Origin: Aestuariivirga sp.
Lineage (GTDB): Bacteria > Pseudomonadota > Alphaproteobacteria > Rhizobiales > Aestuariivirgaceae
Assembly (NCBI GenBank): GCA_020252385.1
Contig: JADCDC010000154.1
Coordinates: forward strand, 1-6,030
Direction of reading: 5' to 3'
DNA: 6,030 nucleotides
Position 1 is the stretch's first letter; each line of letters starts with the position of its first letter. Below the pieces are notes generated by a model, which was given only the letters and a program-made list of their open reading frames with translations, searched no databases and had not been told where the DNA came from. Shown here piece after piece: positions 1 through 5,226 of this stretch. A program made the translations under genes and the position numbers.

Positions 1-118
1 AGTACCAGATAGCCGCGATCGCTGCGATGGCGATGAGCACGCCGAGAATCCACCCTGTCGCTGAGGACTCCGATCGCCTTGGCTGTTGATTGTATTGATT
101 TTCGATGTTGTCTGGCAT
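1..118 (-). CDS. Small single-span membrane protein, 5' part only (cut by window edge)
   Basis: Thirty-nine codons are visible before the left edge. The ATG at 118-116 has a good Shine-Dalgarno GGAG (128-125) with 6 nt spacing. The N-terminal ~21 residues are polar and rich in Asn, Gln, Ser and Arg (starting MPDNIENQYNQQ). A continuous hydrophobic segment follows, from about residue 22 (WILGVLIAIAAIAAIWY), which looks like a transmembrane helix with the N-terminus probably cytoplasmic. I do not recognise a family. What makes it more than a chance ORF is an exact EcfG-type promoter 51 bp upstream (see 169-193), so it is probably a general-stress-response gene. The C-terminus lies outside the window, so final size and any extra domain are unknown. 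It is separate from the lipid kinase gene upstream: the promoter sits at the kinase's 3' end. Confidence 0.7.
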   Translation of the reverse strand, partial: MPDNIENQYNQQPRRSESSATGWILGVLIAIAAIAAIWY

Positions 119-168
119 GGCAGTCTCCGTTCTGTGGCGGGGCACATGTTCTCGTGCAACCTCTGCCA

Positions 169-193
169 AACGCGCGGCGGGGCCTTAAGTTCC
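169..193 (-). promoter_or_regulatory. EcfG-type promoter for the small membrane protein gene
   Basis: On the minus strand GGAAC (193-189) is followed after exactly 16 nt by CGTT (172-169). This matches the alphaproteobacterial general-stress sigma factor consensus GGAAC-N16/17-CGTT. Transcription would start near 162, giving a leader of about 45 nt that contains the GGAG ribosome site. The -35 element overlaps the last codons of the upstream lipid kinase gene (stop codon 187-185), so the promoter gives the small gene its own stress control. Confidence 0.75.
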
Positions 194-1204
194 GCCGGCG
201 GGTTCGGCGGCCTTGGGACGCGGCACCATCATCCGCAGCGCGCCGGGCTCGCTCCGGATGCGGAGCGGCAGGTCGAGGAGCGTCAGTTCGCCGTCGATCG
301 TCGCCCAGATCCTGCGGCGCAGGCGGCCGAAGCGGCGGCGGCTGACGCGGATCGTGACCTCGCGGCCGTGCTCTTCCGCGATGTTGAGATTGTCGCGCCA
401 GCGCCCGCGCAGCAGGTCCAGCGCCAGGCGGAGCAGGGCCAGCCGCGACATCGGCAGCAGCGCATAGATGCCGAGCAGCCCCTCGTCGAGCACCGCCTGC
501 CTCAGCCAGGCCGAATCCTCGTAGATGTTGTTGCTGATGATCAGGGCGGGCGCCTTGACCAGCCGCGGGCGGCCGTCGATCTCGAGTGCCAGGCGATGCG
601 ACTTGGGCCGCAGCATCACGCTCAGCAGCGCGCGCATGCCGGACAGCATCTTGGTGAGCCGCGTGCTGTAGCCCAGCCTCTCGCGGATCCTCACCATGCG
701 CGGCTGGATGCCGAAGGAGATGTGATGCAGGAAGAGCCGCTCGCCGGCGCGGGCGGCATCGACGTTGCGCTGGCTGGCGGTCTCGAGCTGCGCCAGCGCC
801 TGGCCCAGGTCGGCCGACATGCCGAGGGTGTTCGCCATCAGGTTCATGGTGCCCATCGGCAGGATGCCCATGGCGATGCCGGAGCCCGCCAGCATGCCGC
901 CCACACTGGCGACGGTGCCGTCGCCGCCGCCCACCACGATCTGCGCGAAGCGGCCGCTCGACAGCAGATCCCGGACCGTCTGCTCCACTTCGGCGCCCGA
1001 CACCAGATGCAGCTCCGCCTTGCCGCCGAAGGCGCCGCCCAGAAGGGCGCGCGCCGCGCCCTCGCCCATGCTGCGCACGGTGCCGGACTGGCGGTTGACA
1101 AGAATGGCGGTCGCGGGCGCGCGAGTGCCCGCGTCCGGCGACAGCATGTCGGCGCGCGTTTCCATCGGACTGATATCGTAGCGCCCGCGGCCTCGTTCAA
1201 CCAC
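185..1204 (-). CDS. Diacylglycerol kinase family lipid kinase (YegS/BmrU-like)
   Basis: A 339-residue protein of the DAGK catalytic family, which phosphorylates diacylglycerol or related lipids using ATP. Visible signatures (numbered from the GTG): an N-terminal nucleotide-site strand ILVNRQSG (34-41), the diagnostic VVGGGDGT (90-97), PMGTMNLMANTLG (116-128), DEGLLGIY (240-247) and the C-terminal catalytic-type IDGEL (303-307). Length fits the family. The enzyme should be cytoplasmic, acting at the membrane face; the middle and C-terminus are Arg-rich, which could favour membrane contact. The GTG at 1204 lies 15 nt after the phyR stop. ATGs at 1165 and 1147 are equally plausible, because none has a convincing ribosome site and the conserved domain starts only at about residue 31. 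There is no promoter of its own between it and phyR, so it is probably co-transcribed with phyR from the EcfG-type promoter. The lipid substrate cannot be told from sequence. Confidence 0.88.
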   Translation of the reverse strand: MVERGRGRYDISPMETRADMLSPDAGTRAPATAILVNRQSGTVRSMGEGAARALLGGAFGGKAELHLVSGAEVEQTVRDLLSSGRFAQIVVGGGDGTVASVGGMLAGSGIAMGILPMGTMNLMANTLGMSADLGQALAQLETASQRNVDAARAGERLFLHHISFGIQPRMVRIRERLGYSTRLTKMLSGMRALLSVMLRPKSHRLALEIDGRPRLVKAPALIISNNIYEDSAWLRQAVLDEGLLGIYALLPMSRLALLRLALDLLRGRWRDNLNIAEEHGREVTIRVSRRRFGRLRRRIWATIDGELTLLDLPLRIRSEPGALRMMVPRPKAAEPAGGT

Positions 1205-1219
1205 GGCCTGCGGGACGGG

Positions 1220-2014
1220 TCAGGCGGCCTTCTTCGATCTCAGGTCGAAGAACAGCGCCTGGGCGATCAGCGCCTTCACCATATCCGGCGAGAACGGCTT
1301 GGTGATCAGGAAGGCGGGCTCCGGTCTCTCGCCGGTGAGCAACCGCTCGGGGAAGGCGGTGATGAAGATGACCGGCACGTCGAAGCTGCCCAGTATGTCG
1401 TTCACCGCATCGATGCCGGAGCTGCCGTCGGCGAGCTGGATATCGGACAGGACGAGTTGCGGATGCTTCTCGCGGGCGAGGCGGACCGCCTCCTTGCGGG
1501 TGCGCGCGATGCCGACGGAGCGGTGGCCGAGCGAGGTGATGGTGTCCTCGATGTCGAGCGCGATCAGGGGCTCGTCCTCGATGATCAGGATGTCGCTGGC
1601 GATCATCTCGGAAATCTGCCGGTTGGCGTCCTCGAACAGGGTTTCAACCTCCTGTTCGCTGCGCTGCATGATCTCGGCGATGGCGTGGCGCTCGAAGCCC
1701 TCCACGGCGGAGAGCAGGAACACCTGCCGCGCCGGCCCCGGAATGTTGGCGAGGCGGCCCTGCACCGTGGCCTCCCAGCCGGGCTGGGCGGACTCGCCCG
1801 GGCCATTGAGCGCAATGGAGCCCCACAGCCGCGAGAGCGTGCGGTAGAGCTCGATCTTCGGGTTGGTGGCGGACTTGAGGATATCCGGGTCGGCAATCAG
1901 GCTTTCCAGCATGGCTGCGACATAGGTGTCGCCGCTGGCCTGGCTGCCCGTCAGGGCACGGGCGAAACGTCTCAGATAGGGCAGGTGAGGTGCAACGGTC
2001 GCGGATAGCGTCAT
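1220..2014 (-). CDS. phyR: PhyR, anti-anti-sigma response regulator of the general stress response
   Basis: A 264-residue protein with the hallmark PhyR order: an N-terminal sigma-factor-like domain (about 1-135; sigma2-like part with PHLPYLRRFARALTGSQ at 9-25, sigma4-like part around 85-135) followed by a C-terminal receiver domain (about 140-257). The receiver has its acidic pocket (E146, D147), phospho-acceptor D191 in LVLSDIQLADG, switch T219 in FITAFPE and K239 in ITKPF, so it should be phosphorylatable. Known mechanism: phosphorylated PhyR exposes its sigma-like domain, binds NepR and frees EcfG. The ATG at 2014 is the only usable start, since a TGA in the same frame directly precedes it. 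It diverges from nepR-ecfG, the classical arrangement, has an exact EcfG-type promoter, and its leader carries an unusual hairpin between ribosome site and start codon. Confidence 0.97.
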   Translation of the reverse strand: MTLSATVAPHLPYLRRFARALTGSQASGDTYVAAMLESLIADPDILKSATNPKIELYRTLSRLWGSIALNGPGESAQPGWEATVQGRLANIPGPARQVFLLSAVEGFERHAIAEIMQRSEQEVETLFEDANRQISEMIASDILIIEDEPLIALDIEDTITSLGHRSVGIARTRKEAVRLAREKHPQLVLSDIQLADGSSGIDAVNDILGSFDVPVIFITAFPERLLTGERPEPAFLITKPFSPDMVKALIAQALFFDLRSKKAA

Positions 2015-2023
2015 TCAGACATC

Positions 2024-2052
2024 GGCATGGCGTGACGCCACTGCCCTCCCTT
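2024..2052 (-). promoter_or_regulatory. phyR leader: strong ribosome site separated from the start by a bulged hairpin
   Basis: In the phyR mRNA a purine-rich AAGGGAGGG (2052-2044) is the only good Shine-Dalgarno, but it ends 29 nt before the ATG at 2014. Between them GGCA-g-TGGCG / TCA loop / CGCCA-TGCC (2045-2024) folds into a 9-bp stem with a single bulged G and a 3-nt loop. If folded, it leaves AAGGGAG unpaired and 9 nt (2023-2015) from hairpin base to ATG, a normal effective spacing. The 3' arm also holds an ATG (2028-2026) opening a 5-codon frame whose TGA overlaps the phyR ATG (ATGA), so translational coupling is an alternative. Confidence 0.5.
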
Positions 2053-2072
2053 GGTGATCGTCAGATCGGTGA

Positions 2073-2097
2073 AACGTTCACAACCCCTTCGGGTTCC
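2073..2097 (-). promoter_or_regulatory. EcfG-type promoter for phyR (and probably the lipid kinase)
   Basis: Minus strand: GGAAC (2097-2093), 16 nt, CGTT (2076-2073), an exact match to the general-stress sigma consensus. The expected start near 2066 gives a leader of about 50 nt. This means phyR is positively autoregulated through EcfG, as known for many alphaproteobacteria. The spacer contains a small inverted repeat (2082-2095, AACCC-CTTC-GGGTT), which may be chance. Confidence 0.85.
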
Positions 2098-2117
2098 ACC
2101 CCCATAGAAATTTTCAT

Positions 2118-2142
2118 GGAACAAACCTTGATCTGGCGCATT
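2118..2142 (+). promoter_or_regulatory. Near-consensus EcfG-type promoter for nepR-ecfG
   Basis: GGAAC (2118-2122) is followed after 16 nt by CATT (2139-2142), one mismatch to CGTT. It stands back-to-back with the phyR promoter; the two -35 elements are separated by only 20 bp (2098-2117). Position, about 55 bp upstream of nepR, and spacing fit autoregulation of the nepR-ecfG operon. The imperfect -10 suggests a weaker promoter than that of phyR. A housekeeping promoter could also be present but I see no clear one. Confidence 0.65.
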
Positions 2143-2197
2143 CTGATCGGCTGAACCACTGCGATGGCGTGGCTCGGACGGGGCGGTAATCAGGATC

Positions 2198-2371
2198 ATG
2201 AACGACAAGACGGGCAGAAAGACGCGATCCACCGGCAACAACCAGGTGGTCAGGGAGGCGGTGAGCAGCAAGCTCAAGGCCTATTACGACGACATTGCGA
2301 GGCAGGACGTTCCTCAGCGGTTCCTCGATCTCTTGCAGGATTTGGACAAGGCCGGCGGTAAGTCCGAGTGA
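2198..2371 (+). CDS. nepR: NepR, anti-sigma factor of EcfG
   Basis: A 57-residue protein beginning MNDKTGRKTRS. The conserved NepR core is at residues 26-50: LKAYYDDIARQDVPQRFLDL followed by LQDLD, matching the family pattern L-x-x-x-Y-D-D-x-x-x-x-x-V-P-x-R-F-x-x-L-L-x-x-L-D. In the family two helices of this core clamp EcfG in unstressed cells and are captured by phosphorylated PhyR under stress. The N-terminal ~17 residues are polar and probably disordered, as usual for NepR. The ATG at 2198 is the first start after an in-frame TGA (2144-2146). Its ribosome site is poor (AGGA only 2 nt before ATG), so translation may be modest. It lies 31 nt upstream of ecfG in the same operon. Confidence 0.93.
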   Translation: MNDKTGRKTRSTGNNQVVREAVSSKLKAYYDDIARQDVPQRFLDLLQDLDKAGGKSE

Positions 2372-2375
2372 CCAC

Positions 2376-2394
2376 ATTCAATTCAGAGTTGAAT
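2376..2394 (+). repeat. Small inverted repeat between nepR and ecfG
   Basis: ATTCAA (2376-2381), a 7-nt loop and TTGAAT (2389-2394) form a perfect 6-bp AT-rich stem in the 31-nt nepR-ecfG spacer, ending 8 nt before the ecfG ATG. It is weak thermodynamically. It has no U-tract, so it is not a terminator, but it sits where it could influence ecfG translation initiation. It may be chance. Confidence 0.3.
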
Positions 2395-2402
2395 AGCGGG
2401 GC

Positions 2403-2963
2403 ATGGATCCTCTCATGAACGATCGTGAGTTCCGCAACGATCTGATCGGCTTCATCCCGCCCTTGCGCGCCTTCGCCATCTCGCTGACCGGCAAGGTGGA
2501 CCGCGCGGACGACCTGGTGCAGGAGACGCTGCTGAAGGCCTGGGCGAACCGGGAAAGCTTCGAGCCGGGCACCAAGCTCAAGGCCTGGCTGTTCACCATC
2601 CTGCGCAACGAGTTCTACACCGTGTTCCGCAAGCGCAAGCGCGAGGTCGAGGATGCAGACGGCATCATCGCCGCCAATGTCGGCGTCCACCCCGAGCAGG
2701 ACAGCCACATGGACCTGACCGACATGCAAATGGCGCTGGGCCGCCTGCCGGTGGACCAGCGCGAGGCGCTGCTGCTGGTGAGTGCCAGCGACATGTCCTA
2801 CGAGGAGGCGGCGGTGATCTGCGGCGTGGCCGTGGGCACCATCAAGAGCCGCGTCAACCGTGCGCGCGCCAGGCTCGCCGAACTGCTTCACCTGAGCGCG
2901 GCCTCCGAATTCGGTCCGGAACCGGAAGTGAAGGCGGCGCTGATGAGCAAGACGGGCACCTGA
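2403..2963 (+). CDS. ecfG: EcfG, general stress response ECF sigma factor (ECF15 type)
   Basis: A 186-residue extracytoplasmic-function sigma factor. Sigma2 spans about residues 12-80, with FIPPLRAFAISLTGKVDRADD, core-binding DDLVQETLLKAW (36-47) and the -10 recognising segment around LFTILRNEFYTVFRKRKRE (63-81). A short acidic linker precedes sigma4 (about 108-162), with LGRLPVDQREALLLV and the helix-turn-helix MSYEEAAVICGVAVGTIKSRVNRARARL (131-158), which reads the GGAAC -35. Sequence and the neighbours phyR and nepR identify it as EcfG; NepR holds it inactive until PhyR is phosphorylated. The ATG at 2403 is the first after an in-frame TAG (2394-2396); an ATG at 2415 is a possible alternative, as neither has a strong ribosome site. 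It is followed by a hairpin terminator. All EcfG-type promoters in this window are its expected targets. Confidence 0.96.
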   Translation: MDPLMNDREFRNDLIGFIPPLRAFAISLTGKVDRADDLVQETLLKAWANRESFEPGTKLKAWLFTILRNEFYTVFRKRKREVEDADGIIAANVGVHPEQDSHMDLTDMQMALGRLPVDQREALLLVSASDMSYEEAAVICGVAVGTIKSRVNRARARLAELLHLSAASEFGPEPEVKAALMSKTGT

Positions 2964-2995
2964 CGGGACGCCAGTGCATGCTCCGGAACGGCAGA

Positions 2996-3022
2996 AGGCC
3001 CGGCGTTTGCCGGGCCTCTTTC
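2996..3022 (+). terminator. Rho-independent-type terminator after ecfG
   Basis: A perfect 9-bp stem AGGCCCGGC (2996-3004) / GCCGGGCCT (3009-3017) with a GTTT loop is followed by CTTTC. It lies 33 bp after the ecfG stop. Read on the other strand the hairpin is followed by TTCTG, so it could also end the convergent small gene at 3054-3236. The U-tract is short on both sides. Confidence 0.8.
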
Positions 3023-3053
3023 GCATCGAGATGAAGGCCGCAGCATTGAGCCA

Positions 3054-3236
3054 TCACAGCTGATTGGTCTTGTAGATGGTGGTGACGTTCTGCTGCAGCG
3101 CGATGTGACGCACCTCTCGGCTCTCCTCCATGCTCCGCGCCTCCATGATCCGCGCCGTGTTGGCGGCGACCATCGACATGAAGGGAAACGCCGTGAACTG
3201 GCATACCGTCAATGTCAGGACTGCCAAGATGCGCAT
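3054..3236 (-). CDS. Small exported or membrane-anchored protein, probable EcfG target
   Basis: A 60-residue protein with a hydrophobic N-terminus (residues 3-25, starting MRILAVLTLTVCQF) that looks like a signal peptide or membrane anchor. V23-A24-A25 would suit signal peptidase I; C12 is not in a good lipobox. The remaining ~35 residues are polar and charged (EARSMEESREVRHIALQQN), with no recognised domain. The ATG at 3236 has a ribosome site GAGGAGA (3253-3247), 10 nt away. An exact EcfG-type promoter lies at 3275-3299, giving a leader of about 32 nt. Together these argue for a real stress-induced gene despite its size. It is convergent with ecfG, and 89 nt downstream of the AI-2E gene, from which read-through is possible because I see no terminator between. 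Function is unknown. Confidence 0.72.
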   Translation of the reverse strand: MRILAVLTLTVCQFTAFPFMSMVAANTARIMEARSMEESREVRHIALQQNVTTIYKTNQL

Positions 3237-3274
3237 GGCGGAAAAATCTCCTCGAATTTGAATTGCACCAGAAC

Positions 3275-3299
3275 AACGCCTGGTTCTTCCAGCAGTTCC
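3275..3299 (-). promoter_or_regulatory. EcfG-type promoter for the 60-codon gene
   Basis: Minus strand: GGAAC (3299-3295), 16 nt, CGTT (3278-3275), an exact consensus match. It falls in the 89-bp gap after the AI-2E transporter stop (3328-3326), with the expected start near 3268 and the ribosome site just downstream. It gives the small gene its own stress control. Confidence 0.78.
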
Positions 3300-3325
3300 G
3301 CAATCACGAAAATGTCCATTTTTAT

Positions 3326-5089
3326 TCAGCGTGTTGCGGTTGAAAGCTCAGGCTGGACGGCAGGCAGCATGTCCAGCGCGTGCGCGGGCCTGATCAATTG
3401 CGCCGTGCCCTCTCCATCCTTCCATGCAATGCCGATGATCTTGGCACCCGGCAGGCGGGCGGCGAGGCGCCGCTCGAGATAGGCAAACTTCGCGGGCGAG
3501 GGCGCCTTGAGAAAGCACAGGCACAGGAAGCGCGCATCAGCCGCCATCTCCTCGGGAAACCTGCCGGGCAGCACCGCGTCCTCCGGCAGCAGCCGGTGCG
3601 GCACATGCTTGAGGCGCAGCAGGGCCGAGACGGAGAGTGCCGCGGCGAAGTTGAGCGCGCCATGGCCGGATACGATGAGGACGGGAGAGGCGGCATCGGC
3701 CTCGGGCCGGCCCGGCGGCCAGGCCTCATCGAGGAGTTCGGAATAGGTGGTGACGAGCGCCACCTCGCCGTCCTGTCCCAGGACCTGCCTGTCCTTGTCG
3801 TTCTGCGCAAGGAGCAGGCCGGGGATCGCCACCTCCACCAGATACTTGTCGAGTTCGCCGCGCCCGGCATAGGCATCCGCCTGTTCCGCGGCTTCCAGCG
3901 GATCATTGGCGAGCATGCGCTGGTAGAAGGCATGGTCGGGGGTGAGCACCTGCTTTGCGCCGAGCAGGACCTCGAGGAACTGCAGGGCCTCGATGTGGCG
4001 CCCGACGACCAGCAGCACGATGGTGATGGGCGTCGACAGCACGAGGCCCACGGGCCCCCAGAGCGCCGTCCAGAACGCGGCGGCGGCCACGATGGCGACG
4101 GGCGAGAGACCGGTGCTCTTGCCGAACAGCAGCGGTTCGAGCACATGGCCGACCAGCGCCTCCGTCACCAGGACGATGCCGAGAGTCAGGAGCGCCAGCG
4201 TCCAGCCATCGCCCACCGCGGCAGCGATGATGATGGGAAAGATGGCGGCGAGCAGCGTTCCGACATAGGGCACGAAGCGCAGGACGGCGGTGAGGATGCC
4301 CCACAGCAGCGCCCCCGGCACGCCAAGCACGAAGAGTGCGGCGCCGATGAAGGCGCCGGTCGTGGCGTTGAGCAGGAACTGCGTGGCGAAGAGCCGGCTC
4401 AGCCGGTTGCCCGCCTCGTCGATCGCGGTCGTGGTGCGGTGAATGTCGCCGGTGCCCGCAAGACGGATCAGCCGGTTCCTCAGGTCCTCGCGGTAGATCA
4501 GGATGAAGGTCAGCATCAGCACGACGATGCCGAACTGGGTGAGCGGATGGATGAGCAGCGCCAGGATGGCGGCGATCGAGCCGAAGGTGCCGGAGGGCTC
4601 CATGATCTCGACCGGCACTGGCTCGACCCGCGGCAGCGGTTGGGCCTGGGGCTGCTCCGGCCGCTCGAGTTCCCGGCGCAGGCTTTCGAGAACGCCTGCC
4701 GCGCGCTCCAGCGTGCCGCCGCCCGATGTCATGGCCTTGAGGTTCTGCGCCTTCTCCCGGAGGCTCGATTGGTAGGCGGGAAGATCGGCGGCGAGGTTCG
4801 TCAGCGTCGAGGCGACCAGGCCCGCGGCGATGGCAACGGCGATTCCCACCATCAGCACCGTCATGATGACGGCGAACACCTTGGGGAACCGCAGCCGCTG
4901 CAGTGCTGCAACCGCGGGTGCGAGCAGGATGGCGAGCAGGATCGCCAGCGCCACGGGAATCAGGATCTCGGCGCCAAAGTAGAGAATCGTACAGATCGCG
5001 AGGAAGATGATGAGGCCGTTCACCAGCCCCTGGCCGGGCGCCGGGCCGAGACTCCGCTCGCGATAGACCGCTGCCGGCAGTGGCCGCAT
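3326..5089 (-). CDS. AI-2E (PerM-type) family transporter with an extra C-terminal domain
   Basis: A 587-residue membrane protein. The AI-2E permease domain fills about residues 22-380: an N-terminal pair of helices (24-62), a helix (72-96), a soluble stretch including a Pro/Gln/Glu-rich linker (about 97-165), then further helices at about 170-200, 233-315 and 330-365. Family signatures are RFVPYVGTLLAAIFP (271-285) and GHVLEPLLFGKSTGLSPVAI (314-333). The family exports diverse small molecules or ions; the substrate here is unknown, and the name does not prove AI-2 transport. Residues ~384-587 form a soluble addition, helical first (AFYQRMLANDPLEAAEQADAY region) and then Rossmann-like (PVLIVSGHGALNFAAALSV region). 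The ATG at 5089 is chosen because AAAGGGA (5102-5096) lies 6 nt upstream; the in-frame TTG at 5158 overlaps the promoter's CGTT and could not be on its transcript. An exact EcfG-type promoter lies upstream. Confidence 0.9.
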   Translation of the reverse strand: MRPLPAAVYRERSLGPAPGQGLVNGLIIFLAICTILYFGAEILIPVALAILLAILLAPAVAALQRLRFPKVFAVIMTVLMVGIAVAIAAGLVASTLTNLAADLPAYQSSLREKAQNLKAMTSGGGTLERAAGVLESLRRELERPEQPQAQPLPRVEPVPVEIMEPSGTFGSIAAILALLIHPLTQFGIVVLMLTFILIYREDLRNRLIRLAGTGDIHRTTTAIDEAGNRLSRLFATQFLLNATTGAFIGAALFVLGVPGALLWGILTAVLRFVPYVGTLLAAIFPIIIAAAVGDGWTLALLTLGIVLVTEALVGHVLEPLLFGKSTGLSPVAIVAAAAFWTALWGPVGLVLSTPITIVLLVVGRHIEALQFLEVLLGAKQVLTPDHAFYQRMLANDPLEAAEQADAYAGRGELDKYLVEVAIPGLLLAQNDKDRQVLGQDGEVALVTTYSELLDEAWPPGRPEADAASPVLIVSGHGALNFAAALSVSALLRLKHVPHRLLPEDAVLPGRFPEEMAADARFLCLCFLKAPSPAKFAYLERRLAARLPGAKIIGIAWKDGEGTAQLIRPAHALDMLPAVQPELSTATR

Positions 5090-5157
5090 GGGTGGTCCCT
5101 TTCCGCTGTGCTGGATACGCGCCGTGGGCCCGCACGACGCGCGGGGACGCTCTCCCA

Positions 5158-5183
5158 AACGTGCGATGGCGGAGCGGAGTTCC
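5158..5183 (-). promoter_or_regulatory. EcfG-type promoter for the AI-2E family transporter
   Basis: Minus strand: GGAAC (5183-5179), 17 nt, CGTT (5161-5158). Both elements are exact and a spacing of 17 is within the known 16-17 range. The expected start near 5151 leaves a leader of about 60 nt before the ATG at 5089. It lies in the 137-bp divergent gap shared with the BKACE gene. I see no matching promoter on the plus strand (a plus-strand GGAAC at 5191 has no CGTT partner). Confidence 0.75.
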
Positions 5184-5226
5184 GGAGGCTGGAACTTGGC
5201 GGCGCGGGGGCTTAAGAGAAACGGCC

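Noticed and set aside
86..2008. 640-codon open frame on the plus strand across the lipid kinase and phyR
   Set aside because: It is antisense to two well-recognised genes, has a Gln/Arg/Ala/His-rich composition typical of the complement of GC-rich codons, and has no recognisable domain or suitable promoter. It is a shadow.
2164..2361. 65-codon plus-strand frame overlapping nepR
   Set aside because: The overlapping frame at 2198-2371 carries the conserved NepR core; this one has only a Gln/Gly/Arg-rich sequence and no ribosome site.
2985..3007. A further GGAAC...CGTT pair on the plus strand
   Set aside because: The spacing is 14 nt rather than 16-17, it overlaps the ecfG terminator hairpin, and no plus-strand gene follows.
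2274..3026. 250-codon minus-strand frame antisense to ecfG
   Set aside because: It lies opposite the recognised sigma factor and its terminator, with Val/Gln/His/Ala-rich shadow composition.
3215..3319. 34-codon minus-strand frame starting just after the AI-2E stop
   Set aside because: It has no ribosome site, contains the EcfG-type promoter of the next gene, and overlaps that gene's start in another frame. It is probably chance.
3309..3322. AAAATG-TC-CATTTT palindrome-like repeat after the AI-2E stop
   Set aside because: The stem is AT-only in its outer part with a 2-nt loop and no following T-run, so it is not a credible terminator; with a single copy, a binding site cannot be supported.
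3380..5215. 611-codon open frame on the plus strand across the AI-2E transporter, and a 466-codon minus-strand frame at 3903-5303
   Set aside because: Both overlap a clearly real membrane transporter in other frames and show low-complexity Arg/Asp/Gln/Gly or Arg/Ala/His composition. They are GC-driven shadow frames.
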